18,265 nucleotides of DNA from JAWBOD01 sp964651405 (GTDB lineage Archaea; Aenigmatarchaeota; Aenigmatarchaeia; Aenigmatarchaeales; Aenigmatarchaeaceae). The stretch spans positions 1-18,265 of the forward strand of contig CAZYZB010000017.1 of assembly GCA_964651405.1 (NCBI GenBank), written 5' to 3'. Every line of letters starts with the position of its first letter. Within the stretch, counting starts at the first letter, position 1. Shown here piece by piece: positions 7,208 through 13,909 of the stretch. The position numbers and the translations under genes are program-made. The notes below the pieces were generated by a model that searched no databases, was not told where the DNA came from, and worked only from the letters and a program-made list of their open reading frames with translations.

Positions 7208-9088
7208 ATGGTTGAAGAAAAAACTACGGATTTATTTGAAAAAGTAAAGAGCAATCTTCCTGAGGATTCAAAGATATCTGACATAAGATTCGAAGGTTGT
7301 GAGATAGTACTTTACACGAAGAGCAAGGAGTTCTTTGTTTCAGACTCTTCGTCTATAAAAGAACTAGTCTCCTCTCTAAAGAAGAGGATTATTCTTAGAC
7401 CCGATCCATCGATATGCATAGACATGGAGAAGGCAACTGATATCATTAAAAATCTTGTTCCATCAGAGGCTGGATTAAAAGACATTGACTTCGAACCAGA
7501 GTTTGGCTCAGTTATAATTGAGGCTGAGAAGCCAGGTCTAGTAATAGGAAAAGCTGGAGAAACTTTAAAGGAAATTAGGAAGCAAACTTTATGGCTACCT
7601 ACTGTAAAGAGAGCTCCTGCCATACCGTCTGATGTTGTAAAAGTCTTAAGAAATCTTATACATAAGGAGTCTGGATTTAGAAAAGAATTCTTGGATAAGG
7701 TTGGCAAGCACATCCACAGTGGATGGAAACCAACTGAATGGATCCGTTTGAGCGCTTTAGGTGGTTTCAGAGAGGTCGGTAGATCTGCAGTACTTTTGCA
7801 GACACCAGAGAGCAGAGTGCTTCTTGATTGTGGAATCAAACCTGGTTCAAACGAATATCCTTATCTTAATATACCGGAAGCTGAAATCTCAAAATTGAAT
7901 GCAGTAGTTCTTTCTCACTCTCATATGGACCATTGTGGAATGATTCCATATCTTTATGAAATGGGTTTTGATGGTCCATTGTATTTAACAGCTCCGACCC
8001 GCGACTTAATGGTCCTGATGTGTATGGATTATATTGAGCTCACGCAAAGGGAAGGAAAGACTCCTCCTTATTCGACGAAGGGGATAAAGGAAGCAGTTAA
8101 GCATGCGATATGCTTGGACTATGGAGAAGTTTCTGATATTACCCCTGATATGAGACTCACGCTTTTAAATTCTGGCCATGTCCTTGGTGGAAGCTTGATC
8201 CACGTCCACATAGGAAACGGCATGCATAACTTGCTTTACACATCAGATATGAAATTTGACAGAACAGCCTTGTTCGAGCCTGCTAGCAATGATTTCCAGC
8301 GTGCAGAGACTGTAATAATAGAAAGCACTTATGGTGCTAGCGAGGATGTTATGCCAAAAAGACAAGATGCAGAATCACATCTCGTAGATATTTGTAAAAA
8401 AACTGTGGAACGTGGCGGCAAAGTTTTATTGCCTTCCTTCGCAGTTGAGAGAAGCCAAGACGTCATGGTTATCTTATCCAAGGCAGGATTTGAACATCCC
8501 ATTTATTTGGATGGAATGGTGTGGGACGCGACTGCTATCCATACTGCTTATCCAGAATATTTCAACAGGGACTTGCAGAAATTGATTTTGCAAGAAGGAA
8601 CAAATCCATTTACAGGTAAGAATTTCAAGAGAATAGGTTCTGAGGACGAGAGAAGGAAAATTTTGGAGAACAAGGAACCTTGCGTAATAATTTCTACGTC
8701 CGGAATGCTTACTGCTGGTCCGGCAGTCTGGTGGTTAAGGAATTTAGCTGAAGATAAGAAGAACTCCCTAGTCTTTATTGGTTTCCAGAGCGAGGGAACT
8801 CTTGGAAAAAGAATTCAAAAAGGTTGGAAGGAAGTTCCCATGGAGATAAATGGAAGGAATGCTGCTATTCCGATAAACATGGAAATATCAACTGTCTCAG
8901 GTTTGTCTGGTCACTCGGATTATAAGCAATTGTTGAATTATCTTTCTAGATTAAAACAAAGACCTGAAAGAATAATAGTTGACCACGGAGAAAATAGTAA
9001 ATGCGTAGATTTTGCGAGAACTTGCCACAATATCTTCAGATGTGAAACCTTGGCACCGAAATTGTTAGAAACTGTGAGATTGAAATAA
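7208..9088 (+). CDS. aCPSF1/FttA: KH-domain beta-CASP ribonuclease, transcription termination factor
   Basis: This archaeal homologue of CPSF73 cuts nascent RNA at U-rich sites and promotes transcription termination. Two KH domains occupy roughly residues 1-140, the second carrying G-K-A-G at 114-117. A metallo-beta-lactamase domain follows with HSHMDH at 237-242, further metal ligands at H324 and D347, and the C-terminal H593. An inserted beta-CASP region is marked by LLPSFAVERSQDV, STSGMLTAGP and GLSGHSDY (H569). All expected zinc ligands are present, so it should be active. At 626 residues it is close to full family length. GGTG at 7196-7199 serves as a ribosome binding site nine bases before the ATG. 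It probably matters for U-tract termination in this compact genome. Confidence 0.95.
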   Translation: MVEEKTTDLFEKVKSNLPEDSKISDIRFEGCEIVLYTKSKEFFVSDSSSIKELVSSLKKRIILRPDPSICIDMEKATDIIKNLVPSEAGLKDIDFEPEFGSVIIEAEKPGLVIGKAGETLKEIRKQTLWLPTVKRAPAIPSDVVKVLRNLIHKESGFRKEFLDKVGKHIHSGWKPTEWIRLSALGGFREVGRSAVLLQTPESRVLLDCGIKPGSNEYPYLNIPEAEISKLNAVVLSHSHMDHCGMIPYLYEMGFDGPLYLTAPTRDLMVLMCMDYIELTQREGKTPPYSTKGIKEAVKHAICLDYGEVSDITPDMRLTLLNSGHVLGGSLIHVHIGNGMHNLLYTSDMKFDRTALFEPASNDFQRAETVIIESTYGASEDVMPKRQDAESHLVDICKKTVERGGKVLLPSFAVERSQDVMVILSKAGFEHPIYLDGMVWDATAIHTAYPEYFNRDLQKLILQEGTNPFTGKNFKRIGSEDERRKILENKEPCVIISTSGMLTAGPAVWWLRNLAEDKKNSLVFIGFQSEGTLGKRIQKGWKEVPMEINGRNAAIPINMEISTVSGLSGHSDYKQLLNYLSRLKQRPERIIVDHGENSKCVDFARTCHNIFRCETLAPKLLETVRLK

Positions 9089-9113
9089 ACTTACACCATC
9101 TTATATGAAATTT

Positions 9114-9213
9114 NNNNNNNNNNNNNNNNNNNNNNNNNNNNNNNNNNNNNNNNNNNNNNNNNNNNNNNNNNNNNNNNNNNNNNNNNNNNNNNNNNNNNNN
9201 NNNNNNNNNNNNN
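9114..9213. other. Assembly gap of 100 N
   Basis: Exactly 100 unknown bases separate the 3' ends of the convergent aCPSF1 and kae1 genes. A round 100 is a conventional placeholder, so the true distance is unknown. Flanking sequence is 25 bases after aCPSF1 and 9 bases before the kae1 stop. Neither coding region is damaged. The two sides may not be as close in the genome as shown. Confidence 0.95.
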
Positions 9214-9222
9214 AGTGTAAAA

Positions 9223-10185
9223 TTACCATTCTACTTCATCTATTCTCCATTTTTGCCTTATCTGACTTTTTTCAATAGGAATATCATAACCTTTTTGATG
9301 AGCTAGGATTCCAGTTGCAGCTATCATAGCTCCGTTATCGCCTGCATATTCTTGAGGAACAACGAAAAAATTTGCTCCTCTCTCGCTTGTCATTATTCTT
9401 AGCATCTCTTGCAATCTTTTGTTTGCAGCTACTCCGCCAACGAGCAAAACTTCTTCCTTGTCAGTATGAGCAACAGCCCTTTCCGTGACTTCTGTCAGCA
9501 TCGCAAAGCAAGTTTCTTGAAAAGAAAAAGCAATGTCCTCAGCCTTATTTCCTTTTTCATATTTTTTAACTGCCTCAGTCGCTAGACCAGCAAATGACAA
9601 ATCCATTCCCTTTACGACATAAGGAAGTTCAATATATTTTCCATTTTTAGCTAGACTCTCAATCGCAGGCCCGCCAGGCATTTCCAAATTCAAACCACGA
9701 GCCAAATTATCTAAAGCATTTCCTATCGGTATGTCCTGTGTCTCACCAAAGACTCGATATCTTCCTTCAGTAAAAGCAATCACCTGAGTGTTTCCACCAG
9801 ACAAATAAAGAACAACCGGATCCTTCGTTTCTGTCATTAACTTGCCAATCTCTATGTGAGCTATGCAATGATTCACTGGAATCAGAGACTTGTTATATTT
9901 CAAAGCTAATGCTCTAGCAATAACAGCTCCCACTCTTAAACACTGTGGCAAGCCTGGCCCTGTAGAAAAAGCGATTATGTCAATATCATTCATTTTTATT
10001 TTATCCAGAGCTTTTCTTAGAACATCTAAAGCATTTTCCGAGTGATGTTGAGCTGCTTCCTTTGGAATTATTCCAAATCCTTTTTTAGGAATGTAAACTG
10101 ATTTTTCATTAGTTATTATTTTCTTATTGTCAACAATACCGATGCCAAACGTATGGGCCGTTGACTCCAAACCTAAACAAATCAT
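9223..10185 (-). CDS. kae1: tRNA N6-threonylcarbamoyladenosine transferase Kae1
   Basis: Kae1 (OSGEP/TsaD family, KEOPS complex) transfers the threonylcarbamoyl group to A37 of ANN-decoding tRNAs. The ASKHA fold is visible: LGLESTAHTFGIG at the start, metal-binding H106 and H110 in NHCIAH, YLSGGNTQ at 127-134, LLVGGVAANKRL near 247-258 and AGDNGAM with D283. The protein ends at WRIDEVEW, exactly where many archaeal homologues continue into the Bud32 kinase, so here it is stand-alone at 320 residues. Bud32, Pcc1 and Cgi121 are not in the window. The gene lies downstream of S27ae in the same orientation but is separated from it by an oppositely oriented gene, and has AT-rich promoter sequence of its own. 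Confidence 0.95.
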   Translation of the reverse strand: MICLGLESTAHTFGIGIVDNKKIITNEKSVYIPKKGFGIIPKEAAQHHSENALDVLRKALDKIKMNDIDIIAFSTGPGLPQCLRVGAVIARALALKYNKSLIPVNHCIAHIEIGKLMTETKDPVVLYLSGGNTQVIAFTEGRYRVFGETQDIPIGNALDNLARGLNLEMPGGPAIESLAKNGKYIELPYVVKGMDLSFAGLATEAVKKYEKGNKAEDIAFSFQETCFAMLTEVTERAVAHTDKEEVLLVGGVAANKRLQEMLRIMTSERGANFFVVPQEYAGDNGAMIAATGILAHQKGYDIPIEKSQIRQKWRIDEVEW

Positions 10186-10231
10186 AAACAGAATTAAATT
10201 TTATTATTATTTATTTTAATGTTATATTAGG

Positions 10232-10245
10232 TTATTTTCATATAA
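10232..10245 (+). repeat. 14-bp direct repeat, copy 1 (TTATTTTCATATAA)
   Basis: This copy lies in the divergent spacer before the gene at 10342. An identical 14-mer occurs at 11220-11233, just after that gene. A 10-base inverted part (TTATATGAAA) lies at 9101-9110 next to the gap. In DNA this AT-rich the repeat could be chance. Confidence 0.3.
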
Positions 10246-10251
10246 CGTATG

Positions 10252-10269
10252 GAAAAATGACGATTTTTC
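10252..10269. repeat. Short perfect inverted repeat (7-bp stem, 4-base loop)
   Basis: GAAAAAT and ATTTTTC are separated by GACG in the spacer between kae1 and the gene at 10342. It is AT-rich apart from the closing pair. It could be a small hairpin, or a palindromic protein-binding site between the two divergent promoters. Confidence 0.3.
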
Positions 10270-10310
10270 AAGGGTTATACTGATATATCCATAGAAAAGT
10301 TGCATGGTGG

Positions 10311-10318
10311 ATTTAAAT
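10311..10318 (+). promoter_or_regulatory. TATA box of the TraB/TIKI-like gene
   Basis: ATTTAAAT is centred about 27 bases before the ATG at 10342, with no ribosome binding site. This is the geometry of a leaderless transcript and argues for 10342 rather than the upstream ATG at 10300 as the start. Confidence 0.5.
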
Positions 10319-10341
10319 CTTTTTCTATTCTTTGTTTTATT

Positions 10342-11172
10342 ATGACAATAACAGTTTATAGATGTGCTCATCATCCTGAAGAGTTAAATGAAAGATTTGA
10401 AAGATTATTCAATTCATCTGATACTCTACTATTAGAATTAGGAATTGGAGAAGGCTATGAAAATCAAAAACAATTTATGCAACGCCTATCTAACAGCAAT
10501 TCATATGTAATAGTACCTGATGAAGAATTTAGTGATTATAAGGAGAAGCTTTTTTCTTTTATAAGAAATAGTAGAAAGCAAATAGAACTTGAGAAATCTC
10601 CGATTAGATTAAAGGATGTTGAAAGAATTGATAAAATTTATACAGATTCTTGGAAGCTATTCTATGATGGAAATTTAGAAGAAGCTATAGAAAAAAGATT
10701 AAAATTTTTCTTAGAACAGTCTGAAATGTTAAAACAAAGAGATAAAAGACTTGTAGAACATGCAGTTAAAATTAATAGAGAAAATAAAGATAGAAGAATA
10801 TTAATTGTAATTGGAGCAGATCATGACTTACACGCTCTCCATGAAAAGGTGCCAAACGTAAAACAAGAATTTCCTTACATGCCCTACAGATTTAATCATA
10901 ATTTAGAACTTAATAGAAGAATCGCATTTAATAAACCATATACAAGAGAATTAGTGGCAAAAACTTTTCCAGAAGACACTGTAGGAGTTTATTTATACAA
11001 AACAGGATTGCCTCTATCTGCTGTAGATAAGAAATCAATTGAAATTTCAGAAAGTTTGAGTTTTAGCGATATAGGAGATTTATCAAATTATATAAGCAAA
11101 AGTAATCTGAATAGAAAGATGCCTACAGAAGCTACTCTTGTTTGGCTAAAGAATAAAGGATTTGAGATTTAA
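10342..11172 (+). CDS. Putative TraB/TIKI/ChaN-like superfamily protein
   Basis: I do not recognise a named family with certainty. The 276-residue protein has an early H10-H11 after a beta strand, LLLELG with E32, an R-D pair in QRDKR (R133-D134), and the strand-loop ILIVIGADHDLH with H161. This order (early His, Glu at a strand end, Arg before a helix, then G-A-x-H) is what the TraB/TIKI/GumN/ChaN-like putative metalloprotease fold shows. The assignment is by pattern, not alignment. No signal peptide or membrane helix is seen, so it is probably cytoplasmic. The start at 10342 is favoured by the TATA box; an ATG at 10300 would add 14 residues. The gene is very AT-rich, sits opposite to its neighbours between S27ae and kae1, and is flanked by a 14-bp direct repeat, suggesting a later arrival. 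Confidence 0.5.
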   Translation: MTITVYRCAHHPEELNERFERLFNSSDTLLLELGIGEGYENQKQFMQRLSNSNSYVIVPDEEFSDYKEKLFSFIRNSRKQIELEKSPIRLKDVERIDKIYTDSWKLFYDGNLEEAIEKRLKFFLEQSEMLKQRDKRLVEHAVKINRENKDRRILIVIGADHDLHALHEKVPNVKQEFPYMPYRFNHNLELNRRIAFNKPYTRELVAKTFPEDTVGVYLYKTGLPLSAVDKKSIEISESLSFSDIGDLSNYISKSNLNRKMPTEATLVWLKNKGFEI

Positions 11173-11219
11173 ACATAAAAACCTATCAAAATAGAGATAA
11201 ACTCGTAACTTGTATGACC

Positions 11220-11233
11220 TTATTTTCATATAA
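11220..11233 (+). repeat. 14-bp direct repeat, copy 2
   Basis: This is identical to the sequence at 10232-10245. It lies between the stop of the TraB/TIKI-like gene and the S27ae stop. Confidence 0.3.
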
Positions 11234-11244
11234 GTTAATGAAGA

Positions 11245-11436
11245 TTATTTCTTTTGTTTTGTCTCTCCGTAACCACACTTTCCGCAGGTGACACGATCCT
11301 TATGTTCAGCTAATATTGTTCCAGCTCCACATCGCGGACACCATTTTCCTTGAATCTTTCCTTCCTTGTACTTTTTCCAAATCTGAACTGTCTTGTGCTT
11401 GTTTTTGCTGTGCGGTTTTTTACCTTCTTTAGCCAT
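11245..11436 (-). CDS. rps27ae: Ribosomal protein S27ae (eS31)
   Basis: This small-subunit ribosomal protein is shared by archaea and eukaryotes. It is 63 residues with a basic N-terminus and a zinc ribbon made by C-P-R-C (33-36) and C-G-K-C (51-54). The WKKYKEGKIQGKWCPRCG stretch is characteristic. The start lies four bases after the S24e stop, so the two are co-transcribed. In many archaea this pair is followed by kae1; here an oppositely oriented gene intervenes. Confidence 0.95.
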   Translation of the reverse strand: MAKEGKKPHSKNKHKTVQIWKKYKEGKIQGKWCPRCGAGTILAEHKDRVTCGKCGYGETKQKK

Positions 11437-11440
11437 TTAA

Positions 11441-11764
11441 TCACTCTTTCTTCTCTTCTTCTTTAGGAGCCTCTTTCTTTTTTTCTTCTTTAGGTTTAGC
11501 AGTTTTTTCTTTCTTTATCTCAGAATAAATTGGAATCTTCTTTTCTTGCCAAATCTTTATCCAAGCCTTGCCTTTAGACGAACCGACTTCAGACATTATT
11601 GTTGTTATCTCAACGCTGTCTACGCCAGACTTGAACTGCTCTGATATTAATTTTTGAAGCTCAGCCTTGCTTATAGTAGACTTCCCGTCATAGTCCAAAG
11701 CAACCATGATTTCCTTTCTCTTTAACAAGGGATTTTCCTTCTCAGATATGACTTTTACGTCCAT
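11441..11764 (-). CDS. rps24e: Ribosomal protein S24e (eS24)
   Basis: This small-subunit ribosomal protein is found only in archaea and eukaryotes. From the ATG at 11764 the protein begins MDVKVISEKENPLLKRKE, the usual S24e start, and includes VEITTIMSEVGSSKGKAWI. The C-terminal 25 or so residues are a low-complexity Lys/Glu tail. The total is 107 residues. An upstream in-frame TTG at 11794 is rejected because it falls within the shared promoter. It is the first gene of the S24e-S27ae pair and divergent from the membrane protein at 11804. Confidence 0.93.
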   Translation of the reverse strand: MDVKVISEKENPLLKRKEIMVALDYDGKSTISKAELQKLISEQFKSGVDSVEITTIMSEVGSSKGKAWIKIWQEKKIPIYSEIKKEKTAKPKEEKKKEAPKEEEKKE

Positions 11765-11803
11765 ATTAATCAAATATTTTATATATCCTAACAATATAAA
11801 TTT
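11765..11803. promoter_or_regulatory. Shared bidirectional promoter, 39 bp
   Basis: The spacer between the S24e ATG and the ATG at 11804 contains TTTATATAT at 11778-11786, a TATA box suited to the plus-strand gene. Its complement TATATAAAA and TTTATATTG (11802-11794) are candidates for S24e. There is no ribosome binding site on either side, so leaderless transcripts are inferred. The minus-strand spacing is less ideal than in the other divergent pairs. Confidence 0.4.
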
Positions 11804-12457
11804 ATGTCGTTTGCAAGAAGTTTGGCTGTTTTTGTATTGTCATTCGTATTCGTGTCAAGCATTCTGTTAGGCATAACTTCTTATAACATAGGAAATCTGA
11901 TTCAAAAAAAGTCAATAAAGGTTTTCATAAACACAGAGAGTATGAGTTTTATAAATGATCAATGTGAGGAAAACTGCGCCCCGTATCCTGAATATAAAGA
12001 TCTTTGCATCGACCAATGCTTGGCGACTTTAACTAATGAAACAGAGTCTAGTGTAAGTAAGACTGTTGATGATATCTATCAGCAAAAGCTTGCTAACCTG
12101 GTTTCTTTAGATGAGCTTGCCTCGCTCTTGTCCCAATATGTCTTGTTTTTTGTTATAGGCATTATTGCAGGAGTATTGGCATTTATTGCATCCAAGACTC
12201 CTTTCTTAACCTTAGGCAAGGACTTTGTATCAATTTCAATATCCCTTTTCATTTCAGGTGTCACCCCAGAATTCATGCTAGCATCTATAAATCTTCCTTT
12301 TGATTTGGGAAAGGCTATTAAAGAATATTTCTCTCCAGGCTTTAGATATCTATTGTATTATGGAATTATCTTCTTGGCTGTAGGAATCATCTTATTGATA
12401 ATCAATCATTTTTTTGAAAAGAGAAAAAGAATCAAAGAAGATAAAAGCAAAAAATAA
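11804..12457 (+). CDS. Unknown four-helix membrane protein with an exported twin-CX3C domain
   Basis: I do not recognise a family. The 217-residue protein has a hydrophobic helix at about 6-28, a polar region at about 30-110, then three hydrophobic segments at about 111-131, 143-163 and 178-200. A Lys/Arg-rich tail (KRKRIKEDK) fits a cytoplasmic C-terminus. By the positive-inside rule the 30-110 region is outside the cell. It holds C54-x3-C58 and C68-x3-C72 separated by nine residues, a spacing that could form a disulfide-locked helical hairpin. An N-E-T glycosylation sequon (78-80) follows. It stands between spt4 and the S24e-S27ae pair on the opposite strand, shares a 39-bp promoter with S24e, and ends directly against the next gene. 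Confidence 0.75.
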   Translation: MSFARSLAVFVLSFVFVSSILLGITSYNIGNLIQKKSIKVFINTESMSFINDQCEENCAPYPEYKDLCIDQCLATLTNETESSVSKTVDDIYQQKLANLVSLDELASLLSQYVLFFVIGIIAGVLAFIASKTPFLTLGKDFVSISISLFISGVTPEFMLASINLPFDLGKAIKEYFSPGFRYLLYYGIIFLAVGIILLIINHFFEKRKRIKEDKSKK

Positions 12458-12817
12458 TCAATCAATTATGTGGTCGCCAGCTATTCTTCTCATCTCATCT
12501 ATTGCATTGTAATAATCTTCATTTGAACGTCCATCGAAATACATTGTATCTATAACAGGTTCTGCAATCGGCCCCCTAAATTGTTCTAATTCTAATCTAA
12601 ATCTTTTTTTATATGTACTTATTGGAAAAACTGTGTAAGTTAAAACTAAATCTTTAGGCTCTAAAGGTCCTTTAATTGATTCAACTGGAACAAAACTTCC
12701 AGGATATGCTCCCCTGTTTCGATCGAATACATATTTTCCTTTATCTCTACTAAATTGACCATTACTAGAAACTTTATCAACGAAATTTTTAACTTTCTGT
12801 CTGAGATTTTCTAACAT
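12458..12817 (-). CDS. Unknown 119-residue soluble protein
   Basis: No family is recognised. The protein has an amphipathic N-terminal helix (about 1-18), a central beta-rich part (LVLTYTVFP, RFRLELEQF) and an acidic C-terminal helix with DYYNAIDEMRR. It has no membrane helix, signal peptide or cysteine. The start at 12817 is supported by a TATA-like CTTTTATACT upstream and sensible codon use. It stops with no gap against the convergent gene ending at 12457. It occupies the position between spt4 and S24e where many archaea have the GTP-dependent dephospho-CoA kinase (DUF359), but it shows none of that family's motifs. Confidence 0.65.
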   Translation of the reverse strand: MLENLRQKVKNFVDKVSSNGQFSRDKGKYVFDRNRGAYPGSFVPVESIKGPLEPKDLVLTYTVFPISTYKKRFRLELEQFRGPIAEPVIDTMYFDGRSNEDYYNAIDEMRRIAGDHIID

Positions 12818-12833
12818 TTTATCACTAAAAAAT

Positions 12834-12844
12834 AGTATAAAAGA
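12834..12844 (-). promoter_or_regulatory. TATA box of the 119-residue gene
   Basis: Minus-strand CTTTTATACT lies about 17-27 bases before the ATG at 12817 with no clear ribosome binding site. A separate promoter is therefore inferred for this gene rather than read-through from spt4 alone. Confidence 0.4.
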
Positions 12845-12857
12845 TAAAGATTTAAGC

Positions 12858-13040
12858 TTATTTTACTCTAACTGCATATTTTCCAGGTGCAGTTATTGCT
12901 GCCTCTTTTGCAATCTCAGAACTAGCATCAAACACGACTAAGACTCCCTTCCAACTGGGCGTAACAGCGCTGCTCTTACAAATAGGACAAATGTTCCCTC
13001 TTACTAAACGTCTGCAGGTCTTACATGCTTTTTCCGACAT
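12858..13040 (-). CDS. spt4: Transcription elongation factor Spt4 (RpoE2)
   Basis: Spt4 pairs with Spt5 on RNA polymerase and supports processive elongation. The 60-residue protein has a zinc ribbon with C6-x2-C9 and C18-x2-C21, then TPSWKGVLVV and the conserved ending IAKEAAITAPGKYAVRV. Its ATG lies 20 bases inside the 3' end of rpoE1, so the two are translationally coupled. Spt5 is not in the window. Confidence 0.94.
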   Translation of the reverse strand: MSEKACKTCRRLVRGNICPICKSSAVTPSWKGVLVVFDASSEIAKEAAITAPGKYAVRVK

Positions 13041-13620
13041 TTTTCCTACCCTTTTTCTTTTTTACTTTTTCAGGCTTTTCCCTTTTTTCTACAAACGGCT
13101 CTGCCAGCCATTTTAAGCTACCAAGCAACGGCTGTCTCATTGTTAGACCAAGCTTGCTTTGTTCCTTGAAGCTCACAGATATTATTTTTGCTCTAACAGA
13201 ATCTCCTTCTTTCAAGACTTTCCTAGATTGTTTTCCAACTAACTGTGAACCCTTTTCATCATAGCTCACAAAATCATCCATAACCTGGGAGACATGAACT
13301 AATCCATCCAAAGCTCCGCATCTCACAAATGCTCCAAACTCTGTTATATCCACTATTTCGCCTTCCACAACCTCATGCTCTTGAGGCATCCAGGACAAAA
13401 GCTTGAAAGTTACAGAATAATAAACAGCAGGATCACCAGGAAGAATTCTACCTTCTCCAACCTTTTCTACACTTGTAACTGCCAGGATTACTCCTACGTC
13501 ATTATCTATCTTACCCTCAAACTTTTCTTCTATGGATTCTATAACAGCTTTCTCAGTATCAAGGTTGAGCTTGGTTGGGGGGACTGGGATTTCCTCCTCC
13601 ACTGTTACTATTTGGTACAT
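13021..13620 (-). CDS. rpoE1: RNA polymerase subunit Rpo7 (RpoE1)
   Basis: RpoE1 is one half of the archaeal polymerase stalk, homologous to Rpb7. From the ATG at 13620 it begins MYQIVTVEEEIPVPP, the typical start. An N-terminal RNP-like domain is followed by an S1/OB domain at about 80-155 (EVVEGEIVDITEFGAFVRCG, then DGLVHVSQ). The C-terminus is an extra Lys-rich tail of about 25 residues. A TTG at 13647 is rejected because the strong AAGGAGGA box (13638-13631) lies between it and the ATG. The first 62 bases overlap the 3' end of the upstream membrane-protein gene, and the last 20 overlap spt4. The partner subunit RpoF is not in the window. Confidence 0.95.
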   Translation of the reverse strand: MYQIVTVEEEIPVPPTKLNLDTEKAVIESIEEKFEGKIDNDVGVILAVTSVEKVGEGRILPGDPAVYYSVTFKLLSWMPQEHEVVEGEIVDITEFGAFVRCGALDGLVHVSQVMDDFVSYDEKGSQLVGKQSRKVLKEGDSVRAKIISVSFKEQSKLGLTMRQPLLGSLKWLAEPFVEKREKPEKVKKKKGRKNVGKSM

Positions 13621-13909
13621 TTTGTTTCTTTCCTCCTTTGAAAGCAATTGAAAAAAGTACTACAACAAAGTAAAAAATTATTATATCAATTACCAAGTTA
13701 ACTATATTAAAGTTACCTGTTCCTTCTTTTCCACCTATTGACATGAAAAAAAGAGGCAAACCAATCATAATGGCATTCTGCTCCTGATTTATAACATAGT
13801 TACCGGGATTGGATATGTATTGTAAAAAAAAGCTGATGAATGAAAAGAAAAATAATAAGATTATAACTCCTAAGATTTTTTTACCTGTAAGCTTAAAGTA
13901 TTCTTTCAT
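13559..13909 (-). CDS. Unknown small membrane protein overlapping rpoE1
   Basis: The 116-residue protein has a hydrophobic helix at about 12-33 and another at about 70-92. Between them is a short polar/hydrophobic region and a weakly hydrophobic IMIGLPLFFMSI. Small proteins starting MKxYFKLTxKKI with this layout are common in compact archaeal genomes; their role is unknown. Its ATG overlaps the stop of the pyrophosphatase homologue (ATGA). The last 20 or so residues (GGGNPSPPNQAQP and neighbours) are read out of frame across the rpoE1 start. They look like low-complexity extension after loss of an earlier stop. The rpoE1 ribosome binding site lies inside this gene. Confidence 0.75.
   Translation of the reverse strand: MKEYFKLTGKKILGVIILLFFFSFISFFLQYISNPGNYVINQEQNAIMIGLPLFFMSIGGKEGTGNFNIVNLVIDIIIFYFVVVLFSIAFKGGKKQNVPNSNSGGGNPSPPNQAQP
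13631..13638 (-). promoter_or_regulatory. Shine-Dalgarno of rpoE1, inside the upstream gene
   Basis: Minus-strand AAGGAGGA lies 10 bases before the ATG at 13620 and decides the rpoE1 start. It is embedded in the coding sequence of the membrane protein, so rpoE1 translation is initiated independently on a shared mRNA. Confidence 0.65.

Noticed and set aside
10300..10341. Upstream ATG at 10300 for the TraB/TIKI-like gene
   Set aside because: It would include the TATA-like box within the coding region. The ATG at 10342 has the box about 27 bases ahead.
13375..13641. Plus-strand open frame of 88 codons opposite rpoE1
   Set aside because: It is a shadow of rpoE1 and the membrane gene, both of which have clear family or structural support.
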